The notes: generated by a model from the sequence alone, not told the origin. Shown: positions 1 to 11,820, counted from the stretch's first letter. The stretch: 64,000 nt of DNA from Pomphorhynchus laevis (GCA_012934845.2 WNNJ02000369.1:1-64000), one strand, 5' to 3'. A program made the numbers and translations.

Positions 1-2336
1 AATCTCGAGATGAGGAGCTTGAGAAACCTTAGTCTTTGTTCTGGGGGACGTCCTCGTGAGAAGAAGACTAATCCCGAGATAGCCCAAGTACCCCAGAGGC
101 GCACTTGGGTTATCCCATTCAATGACAGATGCTGGGCCCGTTTCAGAGCCCACCTAGCTTTCTTCAGGATACGTTTAAGTCTATCCAGGTCAGCTTTCGC
201 CGACCAATTCACCGTAACGGTGAACCCCAGATATTTTACTCGACTCGTGAAGATGGGGAGTGGTTGATGCTGCAAAATGGAGGAGAGTGCAGAGAGTGCT
301 AGTCTCTCAAGTTTCTTTTTGGTGGCAGGAACGCCATTAAAGACTACCACCTATGATTTAGAGGAGTTTAAAATAAGATTGGATGGGGGCAATTGGTCTT
401 TTAATCTTAAAACGAAACAACTGATGTCAGAGATTACATCTTTGCATCTGCGTCCAGAGAACAAGGCTGTGGTATCATCAGCATATACCACTAGATGTTG
501 ATCACGTTTAAAATTCTTGAATAGAACAATGGATGCAGCAAGATATAAGATAAGAGAAAGTGGGGATCCTTGAGGTACACCCGTAATAGGGTAGAACTGA
601 CGCGCATCAGGGTCGTCTTCATAGTAGAATCGCTTGGTGTACAGCAATATCTCCACCCTGTTAACAATTCTTGCAGGCAACCCGAGGGACCTGAGAGAGG
701 AGATAACGAAGGGAATGGAGATCCGGTCAAATGCAGCTGAAAAATCAAGAAAAACAGCCACAGCAAGCTGATGACTATTATCCTGACAAAACTGATGCAC
801 TTCACCAATTGCTGAATGAACCGAGCGCCCTTTGACAAACCCATGAAAACTCGGTGGGATCAAATTACGCTTACATAAATGAACGCGGATTATACGCGCA
901 AGCGCTTTTTCGTAGATGGATATGAGGGCGTTTTGAATCGAGATGGGCCGCAGATCTTTAGGACAAGTGATTAATCTCTTTTTAGGTAAAAAAACTCGAC
1001 GGCTGATGTTGATGTCCGCTATGTCAGACGGGGAGGCTAGTAGCATTGTGATGGCGACCTCCTTTCTCTGACTGTATGTCAAAAGCTGACAGACATGAGT
1101 GGTGAATGGTGCGTGGGATTTGGAGGTGCCCGGAAGTGGTCCCCAGGAGTTAAGGATATCTGTAACAGATAAGTCCCTACTCCTGAAGTCACACCAAGGC
1201 GGGATTGGCTGGGGAGATTGAGGGGTTCCATAATTATGTAAGGAAAGTGACTCCTCTAAAACTTTGTCAAGGCCTATGCTACCAATCCAAACCAAGGCTC
1301 TATCCTTCCAGCAAACAAACTTCTCCTTCTTGAATATCTTCCAGAAGGAAGCCTGAGAAGGGTTAAGGCGAGCAATGCTTGCACTATCCCTGCTCAGCTG
1401 GAGCCTATATCTAGAGCTCCAATATTCATTCGAGAGGATATGTCTGGCGGAAACAGAGAGATTGGGAAGGTGTAACATTTTAGCTATGACCTTGAGCTTT
1501 GTTGGAGTAGGATTGTATATTCGACCTTTATAGGTAGTCGAAAGGATCGCGGTAGCTTGCGATGAGAGGTAGGAATTAAATTCGGTCAAACTCTCAATTC
1601 CAATTCTGGGAAGAGTTGGATAGCTGCCTGAAAGAAGGCCACTCTAATAGGGTCAAAGTGAAACCTTCTTCTAAGCAACGTATCGTCCTCTAGCCTCCAG
1701 CGAATTAGGTCATGAGAGGTGGTCTGTTGTTGACGCGACTGCTCGGTGCAAATGGGTTTAAACAACAACATCTTAGGTAGCAGTAATATGTCGAGGAGAG
1801 AATTTGTTGTAGAGCAATGAAAGGTTGGGGAAGGTGGTTTATGAATAAGATAGTCGATCCTTGCTCTGCAGAGTGCTGCATTTATCCAACGACCAGTTCT
1901 GTCGTTGAAGTCACCAAGTAACATGTCATAACCGCTCCCCAATATTTGATCCAGGAGGTCACGGTTCTTGTGAATTTCTCCTGGCCAAATATAGACATTG
2001 GCTATGCTTATACGCTTACCGATCTTTCAAAGTGATATAGCTAAACAAGATAGGGCTGAACAAGAGTAGTTTAATAGGAGGGATGATCTTAATGAGCTTT
2101 TTACTAGGGTTAAAAGACCTTGAGATGAAGAGGAGTGAGGGGGTTATGTAAGGAGTAAAGTGGGTGTATATGTGCTTAGGGATAAATCGAGTAATATCCT
2201 GGGGGAGACGGATAGACCGCGTCTCCTGAAGGACTATAAAATCTGCATCTCTACCAAATAGAAGGCTAAGGGCGGAAGCACCTCCCGAATTCCACTGAAG
2301 GATATTCAGTGAAAAAGGCCCTTGATTACTTCCCAT
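1..2336 (-). pseudogene. ORF2 (endonuclease-reverse transcriptase) of LINE copy A, broken and truncated by window
   Basis: ORF2 would supply target-site nicking and reverse transcription. It begins at the ATG near 2,336 (MGSNQGPFSLNILQWNSGG), matching the ORF2 start of copy C at 20,043. Endonuclease motifs are visible: QETR, GDFNDR and the SHDLIRW motif near 1,700. The RT core occupies about 350-1,590, with FLDFSAAFDR, GVPQGSPLS and VVYADDT; the two Asp of YADD are present. The frame is interrupted between 1,940 and 2,020, near 1,590 and near 350, so no full-length protein is made. The C-terminal tail continues to position 1 as a basic RVKYLGFTVTV region. Confidence 0.85.
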
Positions 2337-2615
2337 TGCGTAAGTGTTACCGAAGTGGGACACCCTCCACCTAGTCGCAACTAGATGCGGAAAGGTCGCC
2401 TTCACCGCTTCCCGTCACGACAAATGGAGTCGCTTGCCCACGGGCGATATCTTCATTTCCCTCGTTAGCCATAGCCCAGATCGAATCCTTCCGAGCAAGC
2501 TTCAGAGCAGCTATGCTCAGCGCTGACCCGTTTCGTTTCTTAGATTTTGGTGGCTTCTTAATATTGTTAGTCTTCCCAGAAGGAGGAGAACGGAAAGATT
2601 CCGCTAATTGACCCA

Positions 2616-3573
2616 CTAATTTTGGACCAATTTTCCAAGGCGGATCATTGATGCCTGATGCTTATCTTCAAGAAGTTTCAGAATTTCCGTATCCAGCATC
2701 GTGTCGTCTTTCTTGTTAGACGAGACAGCTTCCACGAAGCTAGTCGGTTTTGCTGTCACACCCCTGTGCCTCTTTTGGTACGCTTTAAAGATTTTACACT
2801 TTTTTGACCATGCGGGGTGCTCACCACCGCAGTTTGCGCAAAATGGCTTACTTTCGCACTTCTCAGGATGTATAGCAGTTGTACCACACACGCCGCACTT
2901 ATGGGGTAGAGAACAGCCAGCAGACCAATGCCCCCACTGATGGCAATTGTTGCAGTGAGGGTACGTTAGTGAGTCGGTTTCGATTATTGAAAATCTCAAA
3001 TTATACCCCATAAAAGGATTGCATGTTTAAATCGATAGTTGTAGAGCTTCATCAACCGGGGCATTGCAGAACACCACGGGAATGGGGAAGCCTTTAATCC
3101 CTTTTATAAAGCGCACGTTGGAGATTTTGTTATCAGTTTCTAGGGCTGATATATCTTGTTCTGAAATGTATGTGGGCATGTTATTTATCTTTATTGTTGC
3201 CAGGATTGGTTTGGAAGCAATTATACCTTGTTCCGAATGCTCTTTCTTAAAGTAGTCGACGTACGACATTGCCAAATCAGGAGTGCAGAATGAGATTTTA
3301 ATCTCAGATTCATAATTTTTAATCGCATTGAACAATATCCTGTTTTAAATCGATCGGCAAAGCCCCTTATAAAAACATTGAACATGTTCTGCCTTTCCAG
3401 AGGCTCCAAAAGTCTGATAATCACGAGGTTGGATAATTTTGGTACCGGGGGAGTTCCCCCTCCCAAATATATCCAAGAGAAGCTAAATCTCCACTTACCT
3501 TGTTTATTGCATTGGCAGGAAAATTAGTTTTCATTGAGTTCTTTGAACGCTCCGACATGCTAAATTTACTCAT
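2616..3573 (-). pseudogene. ORF1 (Gag-like zinc-knuckle protein) of LINE copy A, broken
   Basis: This would encode the nucleic-acid-binding ORF1 protein that packages LINE RNA. The ATG at 3,573 starts MSKFSMSERSK. The frame then shifts at least twice before the zinc-knuckle block (2,760-2,960) with its YPHCNNCHQWGHWSAGC, CGVC and FCANCGGEHPAWSKKC signatures. An in-frame TAA precedes the NPFMGYNLRF segment, where copy C has an uninterrupted SKSASNPFLGFNLRF stretch. The segment before it (about 3,030-3,330) aligns along its length with copy C and is probably the RRM-like or linker part. The same breaks occur in copy B, so they predate the palindrome or were shared by conversion. Confidence 0.8.
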
Positions 3574-3649
3574 TTTTAAGCACGCAATGTATAATCAGTT
3601 ATTTTTTAACAAACGTGGTGTTGCGAACAAATATCATTTATTTGCGAAC

Positions 3650-6307
3650 CGCTATATTATTGAATTGATTACGTGAAACACAAAAAATGAGTAAATTTAG
3701 CATGTCGGAGCGTTCAAAGAACTCAATGAAAACTAATTTTCCTGCCAATGCAATAAACAAGGTAAGTGGAGATTTAGCTTCTCTTGGATATATTTGGGAG
3801 GGGGAACTCCCCCGGTACCAAAATTATCCAACCTCGTGATTATCAGACTTTTGGAGCCTCTGGAAAGGCAGAACATGTTCAATGTTTTTATAAGGGGCTT
3901 TGCCGATCGATTTAAAACAGGATATTGTTCAATGCGATTAAAAATTATGAATCTGAGATTAAAATCTCATTCTGCACTCCTGATTTGGCAATGTCGTACG
4001 TCGACTACTTTAAAAAAGAGCATTCGGAACAAGGTATAATTGCTTCCAAACCAATCCTGGCAACAATAAAGATAAATAACATGCCCACATACATTTCAGA
4101 ACAAGATATATCAGCCCTAGAAACTGATTACAAAATCTCTAACGTGCGCTTTATAAAAGGGATTAAAGGCTTCCCCATTCCCGTGGTGTTCTGCAATGCC
4201 CCGGTTGATGAAGCTCTACAACTATCGATTTAAACATGCAATCCTTTTATGGGGTATAATTTGAGATTTTCAATAATCGAAACCGACTCACTAACGTACC
4301 CTCACTGCAACAATTGCCATCAGTGGGGGCATTGGTCTGCTGGCTGTTCTCTACCCCATAAGTGCGGCGTGTGTGGTACAACTGCTATACATCCTGAGAA
4401 GTGCGAAAGTAAGCCATTTTGCGCAAACTGCGGTGGTGAGCACCCCGCATGGTCAAAAAAGTGTAAAATCTTTAAAGCGTACCAAAAGAGACACAGGGGT
4501 GTGACAGCAAAACCGACTAGCTTCGTGGAGGCTGTCTCGTCTATCCTACTCCAACAAAGCTCAAGGTCATAGCTAAAATGTTACACCTTCCCAATCTCTC
4601 TGTTTCCGCCAGACATATCCTCTCGAATGAATATTGGAGCTCTAGATATAGGCTCCAGCTGAGCAGGGATAGTGCAAGCATTGCTCGCCTTAACCCTTCT
4701 CAGGCTTCCTTCTGGAAGATATTCAAGAAGGAGAAGTTTGTTTGCTGGAAGGATAGAGCCTTGGTTTGGATTGGTAGCATAGGCCTTGACAAAGTTTTAG
4801 AGGAGTCACTTTCTTTACATATAATTATGGAACCCCTCAATCTCCCCAGCCAATCCCGCCTTGGTGTGACTTTAGGAGTAGGGACTTATCTGTTACAGAT
4901 ATCCTTAACTCCTGGGGACCACAACCGGGCACCTCCAAATCCCACGCGTCACACACCACTCGTGTCTGTCAGCCTTTGACATACAGTCAGAGAAAGGAGG
5001 TCGCCATCACAATGCTACTAGCCTCCCCGTCTGACATAGCGGACATCAACATCAGCCGTCGAGTGTTTTTACCTAAAAAGAGATTAATCACTTGTCCTAA
5101 AGATCTGCGGCCCATATCGATTCAAAACGCCCTCATATCCATCTACGAAAAAGCGCATGCGCGTAGAATCCGCGTTCATTTATGTAGGCGTAATTTGATC
5201 CTACCGAGTTTTCATGGGTTTGTCAAAGGCGCTCGGTCCATTCAGCAATTGGTGAAGTGCATCAGTTTTGTCAGGATAATAGTCATCAGCTTGCTGTGGC
5301 TGTTTTTCTCGATTTTTCAGCTGCATTTGACCGGATCTCCATTCCCTTCGTTATCTCCTCTCTCAGGTCCCTCGGGTTGCCTGCGAGAATTGTTAACAGG
5401 GTGGAGATATTGTTGTACACCAAGCGGTTCTACTATGAAGACGACCCTGATGCGCGTCAGTTCTACCCTATTACGGGTGTACCTCAAGGATCCCCACTTT
5501 CTCCTATCTTATATCTTGCTGCATCCATTGTTATTATTCAAGAATTTTAAACGTGATCAACATCTAGTGGTATATGCTGATGATACCACAGCCTTGTTCT
5601 CTGGACGCAGGTGCAAAGATGTAATCTCTGACATCAGCCGTTTCGTTTGTTAAGATTAAAAGACCAGTTGCCCCCATCCAATCTTATTTTAAACTCCTCT
5701 AAATCACAGGTGGTAGTCTTTAATGGCGTTCCTGCCACCAAAAAGAAACTTAAGAGACTAGCACTCTCTGCACTCTCCTCCATTTTGCAGCATCAACCAC
5801 TCCCCATCTTCACGAGTCGAGTAAAATATCTGGGGTTCACCGTTACGGTGAATTGGTCGGCGAAAGCTGACCTGGATAGACTTAAACGTATCCTGAAGAA
5901 AGCTAGGTGGGCTCTGAAACGGGCCCAGCATCTGTCATTGAATGGGATAACCCAAGTGCGCCTCTGGGGTACTTGGGCTATCTCGGGATTAGTCTTCTTC
6001 TCACGAGGACGTCCCCCAGAACAAAGACTAAGGTTTCTCAAGCTCCTCATCTCGAGATTGCCAACCATAGTCCGCCTTGACTGGACCCTTAGGTGTGTGA
6101 GAGACCCCGAATGGTTCAGTCAGAGGGCGGCGCGCTGGTGTGGCCGAGGGGCTCAGATCCCTCTGGACCTGAGGCCGTGAATATAAGTTGAAGATTTCAA
6201 AATACACGTCGTGAACAGCTTCTATTTAAAGTTTTCTTTTGCATGTTTTTGTTTCTTAAGTTTTTTTATCAGTTATATAGTTATTAATAAAACCCTTACT
6301 TACTTAC
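3650..6307 (+). mobile_element. I/Jockey-type LINE, copy B, internally deleted, with 11-bp TSD
   Basis: Forward-strand copy facing copy A. It is bounded by an exact 11-bp duplication, TATTTGCGAAC, at 3,639-3,649 and 6,308-6,318, which marks it as a separate target-primed insertion. The 3' end is a TTAC tandem tail (about 6,293-6,307). Against copy A it lacks about 1.2 kb: sequence equivalent to A 1,518-2,716 is missing at the junction near 4,541, which removes the end of ORF1 and the whole endonuclease. Elsewhere the copies differ at only scattered bases, so the insertion is young. Confidence 0.9.
3687..6180 (+). pseudogene. ORF1-ORF2 remnant of LINE copy B
   Basis: The ATG at 3,687 begins the same ORF1 as in copy A, with the same frame breaks and the same in-frame stop before the zinc-knuckle block (4,249-4,540). 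The internal deletion then joins ORF1 directly to the middle of ORF2, upstream of the reverse transcriptase. The RT region (about 4,980-5,640) keeps FLDFSAAFDR, GVPQGSPLSP and YADDT but switches frame several times. The C-terminal tail (5,647-6,180) is open for 177 codons and ends at a TGA. With no endonuclease and a broken RT, this copy cannot move by itself. Confidence 0.85.
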
Positions 6308-6318
6308 TATTTGCGAAC

Positions 6319-7096
6319 AAATAAATGATGTTTTGAATAATACAAGATTCGTTCCTGTTGATAGTCATTAACCCAAATGAACGAAAATGCATGTGGTCGG
6401 CTTAAACGAAAAAATAATACAGAATTTTAATTAAAATTTATTAATTTTTGAATACTTGTAATTTTGACAAATTTTGTCAAGATTACACGCTACTTCATTT
6501 CCATTTCCTTATATAATTAATATTTTTAGCAATGTAATTTACATCGCTGTTTCGCATTGTAAAAATACAAACATTCAATCAAACAAGAGATTTTATGATT
6601 CTGCACACGGTCAAATACTTTTAGATGGAATTATTTAAAAGACCTAAATCTACCGTCTAAAGGGAACACATTTTTGGCATTGTTAGTTAAGAAGCCCGTA
6701 CTTTTTAGATAGAGTATTACAAAAATATAGTATTCGAGAAACTGATAGAATATGAAATTAATTTAAAAGACGTGAATCAACTCCGTCTTATCGAAGACAT
6801 TTTGGAATTGTTAGTCAACTTATATCACTATTATTAGGAATTGAATAAAAGTCTTACAAAACGAAAAATTTTAACTCAATAAATAATTACTTTTCTATAT
6901 TGCATATTTTAGATATTTTTTTAAATTATTTTTAAGTCAAAAATCTATTTTCTAAAGGATCGATTAATATTAGTTAAACTTTTACATTAAATAGGCAACT
7001 ACGGTAGAAATATACTGTCTAAGCATTGGACACAATCTTTATTGAAATCTACACAAGAGACTTTACTCTGATAAAGTCTGAATATACATACATATA
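6319..7096 (+). other. AT-rich spacer, no gene seen
   Basis: Between the target-site duplication of copy B and the CR1-like ORF1. Only short frames occur. The last part may be the 5' untranslated region of the CR1-like element, but I cannot fix its 5' boundary. Confidence 0.6.
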
Positions 7097-8257
7097 ATGG
7101 TCAAACAGAGGAAGACTACAAAGCGAGGTGATGCTGCCAAGTTCGTGGATTATCAGGTTCGGTGTTCAAGTGAAGATTGTCATGTGTGGACAAGTGTTTC
7201 AGTTCCCGGGGAAAAGAAAACAGCTCTGTCTAATGCATCTTTCTACTGCGGGTACTGCTGCGCATCTTTGATAAATGATTTGAAGACGGAATCTACCCCC
7301 TTGGTTGTCGGTCAGTCGAGTTGTAATTCTCTTGGACCCATATCAGCTCCACCAATTTCAAAAAGCATAAGTGCCGGTCAAAGTAAGGAAGTTCTTATTT
7401 CCAAATCTACTAAGAATGTTGAAAATTCCAGTCATAGTGATGGAAGCTATTCTAACTCTATATATCCCTCCTCAAGTCTTAACTCTATATATCCCTCCTC
7501 AAGTCTTGCAAATAATCCAATGAATATAGATTTAACTGTAGAGGGTGAGACTGTAGCCATGGATGTTCCAGTGCATTTACCTGATGTTACTAATGATGAA
7601 AATACATATTGTCAGGTTTTGAATCATGGTCATATGTCTGATAATGGGACTGTCAAAAAGAAGGAACAAGCGTCAACGATAAGTCAACATACACTATCCG
7701 CAGTGTCACGTGACAGTCTCGAATTGCAAATTGGTAATAATAGGATACACACCGCTGATCGATGTAGATCTGTTATTCTGGCCAATGTAAGAGAATCTTT
7801 ATTTGAGAACGCACAAGTACGTCTTAACGAGGACGTCCAGAGTGTGAGATTTATATTGACGCATGTACTTGGTTCTTGCAATGTGGATATTGTCAAACGT
7901 GTTAAACTCGTTGCATTATTTCGACTGGGTAAGCGTGATACACTTAGTAATAGGCCGCGTTTACTCAAGGCCGTATTTAGAGAGCAGTCACATGCTGAGT
8001 TAATTCTTCGGAATTCATATCGTTTAAAAGGATCCCACGTTAGTCTCTTAAAAGATCTTGACGCTCTTCAAAGGGAGAAATTGTCTCAAGCTAAGAAAGA
8101 ACTTGCATCTCGTGTTGCACTTGGTGAGAGCAATCTATGTGTGCAAAATTTTCAAGTAGTGAGGCGACGCATTCGAATCAGTTGGTCCCCATTAGATGTA
8201 TCGCCTCTCATGAATGTGGAGGGTTTTGGCAAGGTCTTACAGCATATAAGTGCCTAG
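7097..8257 (+). CDS. CR1-like LINE ORF1 protein (386 aa)
   Basis: Putative RNA-binding chaperone of the LINE ribonucleoprotein. Residues about 20-60 hold paired cysteines (RCSSEDC and FYCGYCC), consistent with the PHD-like zinc finger known from CR1-group ORF1 proteins. Residues about 90-220 are Ser/Asn-rich and low in complexity, with a direct repeat of an IYPSSSLNS segment. Residues about 230-370 are a conserved basic module containing VKLVALFRLGKR and LRNSYRLKGSHVSLLKDL, resembling the RRM-like C-terminal module of invertebrate CR1 ORF1. The start ATG follows an AT-rich leader. The frame ends at 8,257, overlapping the first in-frame ATG of ORF2 by 121 bp in the -1 frame. Family assignment is from memory of family features. 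Confidence 0.8.
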   Translation: MVKQRKTTKRGDAAKFVDYQVRCSSEDCHVWTSVSVPGEKKTALSNASFYCGYCCASLINDLKTESTPLVVGQSSCNSLGPISAPPISKSISAGQSKEVLISKSTKNVENSSHSDGSYSNSIYPSSSLNSIYPSSSLANNPMNIDLTVEGETVAMDVPVHLPDVTNDENTYCQVLNHGHMSDNGTVKKKEQASTISQHTLSAVSRDSLELQIGNNRIHTADRCRSVILANVRESLFENAQVRLNEDVQSVRFILTHVLGSCNVDIVKRVKLVALFRLGKRDTLSNRPRLLKAVFREQSHAELILRNSYRLKGSHVSLLKDLDALQREKLSQAKKELASRVALGESNLCVQNFQVVRRRIRISWSPLDVSPLMNVEGFGKVLQHISA

Positions 8258-11126
8258 CTGATTTGGGATCTAAAGTGTGTCAGATTGCTAGAGATGATAT
8301 TATTACTCGCACTGGTGTGAATAAAAGTCATAGTATATTTTATTGTAATGTTCGGAGCTTGTTACAGAAAGTCGATGAGCTAAAGTTTAGGATCGAGTCT
8401 GTTAATCCAATTATAGTTGGTATTACAGAATCTTGGCTTAATTGTGATGTATCCGATGCTGAGGTATCCATCCCAGGCTATTCTTTGTTCCGTAGTGATC
8501 GGATAGGGGGTAGGGGTGGTGGCGTAGCTCTCTTTATGAGAGACGAAGTTAAGGTGCGCGTTTTGAGTAAGTCGTCTATTGATAGAGTTGAGAGTTTGTG
8601 GTGTCAGGTGAAGTTTGATAACAGCTCACCCATCATACTGGGTCTTGTGTATCGTGCTCCTAAGGCAATATCTAAGAAACTCATTGAAGAGATAGAGTTG
8701 TATACGCGAGGAGATTGTGATACTGTGATAATTGGGGATCTGAATATGCCAGATGTTGAATGGACTTCGAATACGGTTCTTCCTACTTGTGATAGTGAAT
8801 CTTGTGACCTTATGGAGTGTTTTGCTTATTGTGGTCTTGCTCAATTTGTTGATGTACATACTCGCTTTTCAAGTTGTAGTTCTTCCCTTCTTGATCTTTG
8901 CCTATCGACAAACAGTCAATTAATCAGTGGTATCCAATATGATTCTCCTGTTGGTTTGTCTGATCACTGTGTAGTTAAAGTTTTGCTAAATTTACAAATG
9001 AGGGTGTTTCATCATGCTCGGTACAAACGTCAGATTAATGTTTTTCGGGCGAACTATGATGTTATTACATCAAAGCTGCATAGAGTAAGTTGGCCTGATC
9101 CGGCTGTTGTCGGAGTTGACGAGGCCTGGGATCATTTTCGCGTGACGCTTTATTCTCTAATGGTAAAATTCTCACCTTTGAAGTCTAAGACTAGTCGGAA
9201 AAGCGCTCGTTGGTTTGATACTGAGCTGGCTACTGCGATGAAGGCTCGTGACTTCAGTTTCAAATGCTTTAAGGGTGGGTTTTGTGAATATGGTGTTTAT
9301 AAGCAGGCGAGAAATTTCTTCAATTCTTTAAAGCGACATAAGCGCTATTTATTTGAAAATGGTCTAGCTAATAGCTGTAGACATGATCCCAAAGCTCTCT
9401 TTCTATATGTGAATAGTAGTAGGAACGCTAATAAAACAATTGGCCAATATTTTGATAGCGTTATTGAAGACGACCTTGCTGAGATGTTCTCAAGGCATTT
9501 TTACTTGTACAAAGAGACTACAAACGAGTATTCTGAACCTATCCAGAACAGTGAGACGATAAGAGGTGCTAGTGTTTCATATCCTAGTTTAGACATAGCT
9601 AATTTGATAACTCCCGAGAAAGTTTTAGCTGAACTGCATCGTCTTAAAGAGACAAACTCCAAAGGTGCTGATTTGTTACCTTCGATATATCTTCGTCGAA
9701 TAGCAGACTCAATATATACACCACTTTGTAACATATTTCGACAATCTATTATTGATACGAATCTTCCAAAAGAGTGGAAACAATCGATCATTCACCCCAT
9801 CTTCAAAAAGAGTGATAGATCTTCAGTAGACAATTATAGACCAGTAAGTATTACTTGCTTATGTTGTAGAATGTTAGAGCGAATTATACATGGTTATATG
9901 GTCAAGTTTTATAGTGAGAATAATGTAATAGCTTCTGAGCAACATGGTTTCCGTAAGGGTTATTCGACAGTTACTAATCTACTCGCTGCCCATCTTGATT
10001 GGTCAGCTAATAAAGCCGTATCAATTGCTACTGACATCATATTCTTCGATTTCTCTAAGGCATTTGACAGAGTAGACCATAGACTCCTCCTAAATAAACT
10101 AGAGAAAAGTGGCATTCCATTCTTGCTTGTTAGATGGATTGAATCGTTTTTAAGCAATCGTAGTTATTGTGTGCATGTAGATAATTTTTACTCTTCTTCG
10201 CGGCCATGTAATATAGGGGTGCCTCAAGGTTCAGTATTGGTCCATTGTTATTTAGTGTCTACATCAACGATATCCCGGAATTTATTGGTTCTCGGATGCT
10301 TTTATATGCAGACGATTTGAAAATCTGGCGGGCAATTCGTTCACCCAATGATATAGTCAAACTGCAACGGGATATCGATGAAGTCGAAAATTGGGCTCTG
10401 CTCAATAGGTTGATTGTAAATATATCAAAATGCAAACATTTACGTGTTCGTGGCGGAAATGCTCAATCTTTAGTTAATTATAGCTTTCAAAGCAGTGATA
10501 TAGAACGAGTGAACAAATATAAGGACTTGGGAGTGTGGATAAACAGTGATTTGAGTACCGTCACACATACTGAACATGCTTGTTCAAATGCGTTGGGGAT
10601 AATCGGTCAACTTCGACGCACTTTCATTGCACTCAATCAATTTGCCCTACGTCCGCTAATCTTTGCTCATGTGTTGAGCCGTCTTCTATATGCTGCGCCG
10701 TGTGTGTATCCCCAAAATTCAAAAGAACATATTAGTTCAGAGAGGGTACTTCATAGAGCTACCAAGCTAGCACCGCAACTGGAATTTTTGTCGTACCCTG
10801 ATCGATTAAAAGCACTTAGACTTGAGACTGTCACGTGGACCCGCCGGTACATCGATATGAGTATGGTCTGGCAAATTCTTAATGATTTGGATCATCCACT
10901 TCGAGATTGTCTTCATTTGCGCTCATCCAATATCCTCCGAGGCCATGGTTTAACCCTGCGACGTGAAAGGATAAGAAAATCACGAGCTGTCCAATTTGAT
11001 CGGCGAGTTGTATCTCTGTGGAATAGGCTTGGAGAGTCAACAGTGTGCAGTAGCAATATCAACGAATTCAAAAAGAAATTACGGATGGAGGATGCCATGG
11101 GGAAAGCTGCTTTTCCGTATTTGTGA
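8137..11126 (+). pseudogene. CR1-like LINE ORF2 (endonuclease-RT), one frameshift
   Basis: The first frame runs 8,137-10,320 and the second 10,245-11,126. The endonuclease begins about 8,330 (FYCNVRSLLQKVDEL) and includes ITESWL, IIGDLNMPDVEW and LSDHCVV, the usual E, D/N and DH positions. The RT has NYRPVSITCL, EQHGFRKGYST, FFDFSKAFDRVDH and GVPQGSVL, then MLLYADDLKIW in the other frame. The break falls right after GVPQGSVL, where the family consensus continues GPLLFSVYINDIP. A single-base loss around 10,240 explains it. The 3' part keeps the thumb and the C-terminal conserved block, ending at a TGA at 11,124-11,126. The true start may lie downstream of 8,137, since no other ATG precedes the endonuclease. 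Confidence 0.85.
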
Positions 11127-11215
11127 TACTTTTATTATATTTTCTTTTTTTCTGCAGTGAACCAGCCAATTAAGCCATGCTTTTATGTGCTGTTGAAACA
11201 TTAATAATAATAAGC

Positions 11216-11820
11216 CTTATCCAGTCTGCAGTAGAACACAAACCATAATTATTTATAATTTTAATATTTTACACAATATGTAATGGAAATCGGCAAATCA
11301 TACTGTAATCATAATCGACAAATTATACATGCTGTAATTTATATTTTACTCAAAAATATTTTTTGATGTTTTAAGAACAAAATTACACTGTCAAATACGA
11401 CAGGGTGTTTTAAAAGCTGTCGGATTACGTGACACTGACCATGGAAAAGTTTGAGTCTATCATTGTATTATTTTTTTTGCATTTGAATTTGAAGTATATT
11501 AGTAAAAATCAACAATAAATTTTATTTTTTATCTTTTGGTAACAACTGCGCTAAACCAGTGTTTACCAATCTTTTTTAATCCATTTCCCCTTTAGCCATA
11601 AAAAATTTTACATGTCCCCAAATAAGAAATATTTATTTAATACTAGAACTAATATTCAATTGTACAAGAACTAATAAAAACTATAAACATCAGATTTTAA
11701 TTATTTAATGATACGGTTGGCCTTGATGCTTTTCGCAAAGGGATTTTAATACCAGATTCTCAATCAGTCAGTTTAAGTCTCAAATCCCCACTTTGCGTGA
11801 TATTGAAACAATATTCTTAG
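11216..11820 (+). other. AT-rich spacer, no gene seen
   Basis: No coding potential or recognisable element apart from short A/T runs. It ends where similarity to the I/Jockey LINE resumes on the reverse strand. Confidence 0.55.

Larger units (their letters stand above)
1..3600 (-). mobile_element. I/Jockey-type LINE, copy A (cut by window edge)
   Basis: Reverse-strand non-LTR retrotransposon. The 5' end lies near 3,600 and the 3' end runs off the window start. In element order it carries an ORF1 with three CCHC zinc knuckles, an AP-type endonuclease and a reverse transcriptase. Positions 1-3,573 match copy B (3,687-6,180) almost base for base in inverted orientation, so the two form a head-to-head palindrome with a spacer under 100 bp. 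Unlike copy B, it keeps the ORF1-ORF2 junction and the endonuclease. The 5' leader just before the ATG differs from that of copy B. I assign it to the I/Jockey group because of the multi-CCHC ORF1 and APE-RT ORF2; no RNase H domain is visible. Copy C at 18.7 kb is a diverged, more complete relative. Confidence 0.85.
7097..11215 (+). mobile_element. CR1-like LINE, nearly full length
   Basis: Two-ORF non-LTR retrotransposon of the CR1/L2 group. ORF1 is open. ORF2 holds an AP endonuclease and an RT, interrupted by one evident frameshift. After the ORF2 stop at 11,126 there is a short 3' UTR ending in a small AAT tandem tail near 11,200-11,215. The 5' end is not delimited and no target-site duplication was recognised. 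Most reading frame is intact, so the copy is relatively young. Confidence 0.85.

Noticed and set aside
3687-3800. A GTAAGT in the ORF1 leader of LINE copies A and B as a real 5' splice site.
   Set aside because: In copy C the equivalent GTAAGT lies within an uninterrupted coding frame, so it is probably coding sequence rather than an intron border.
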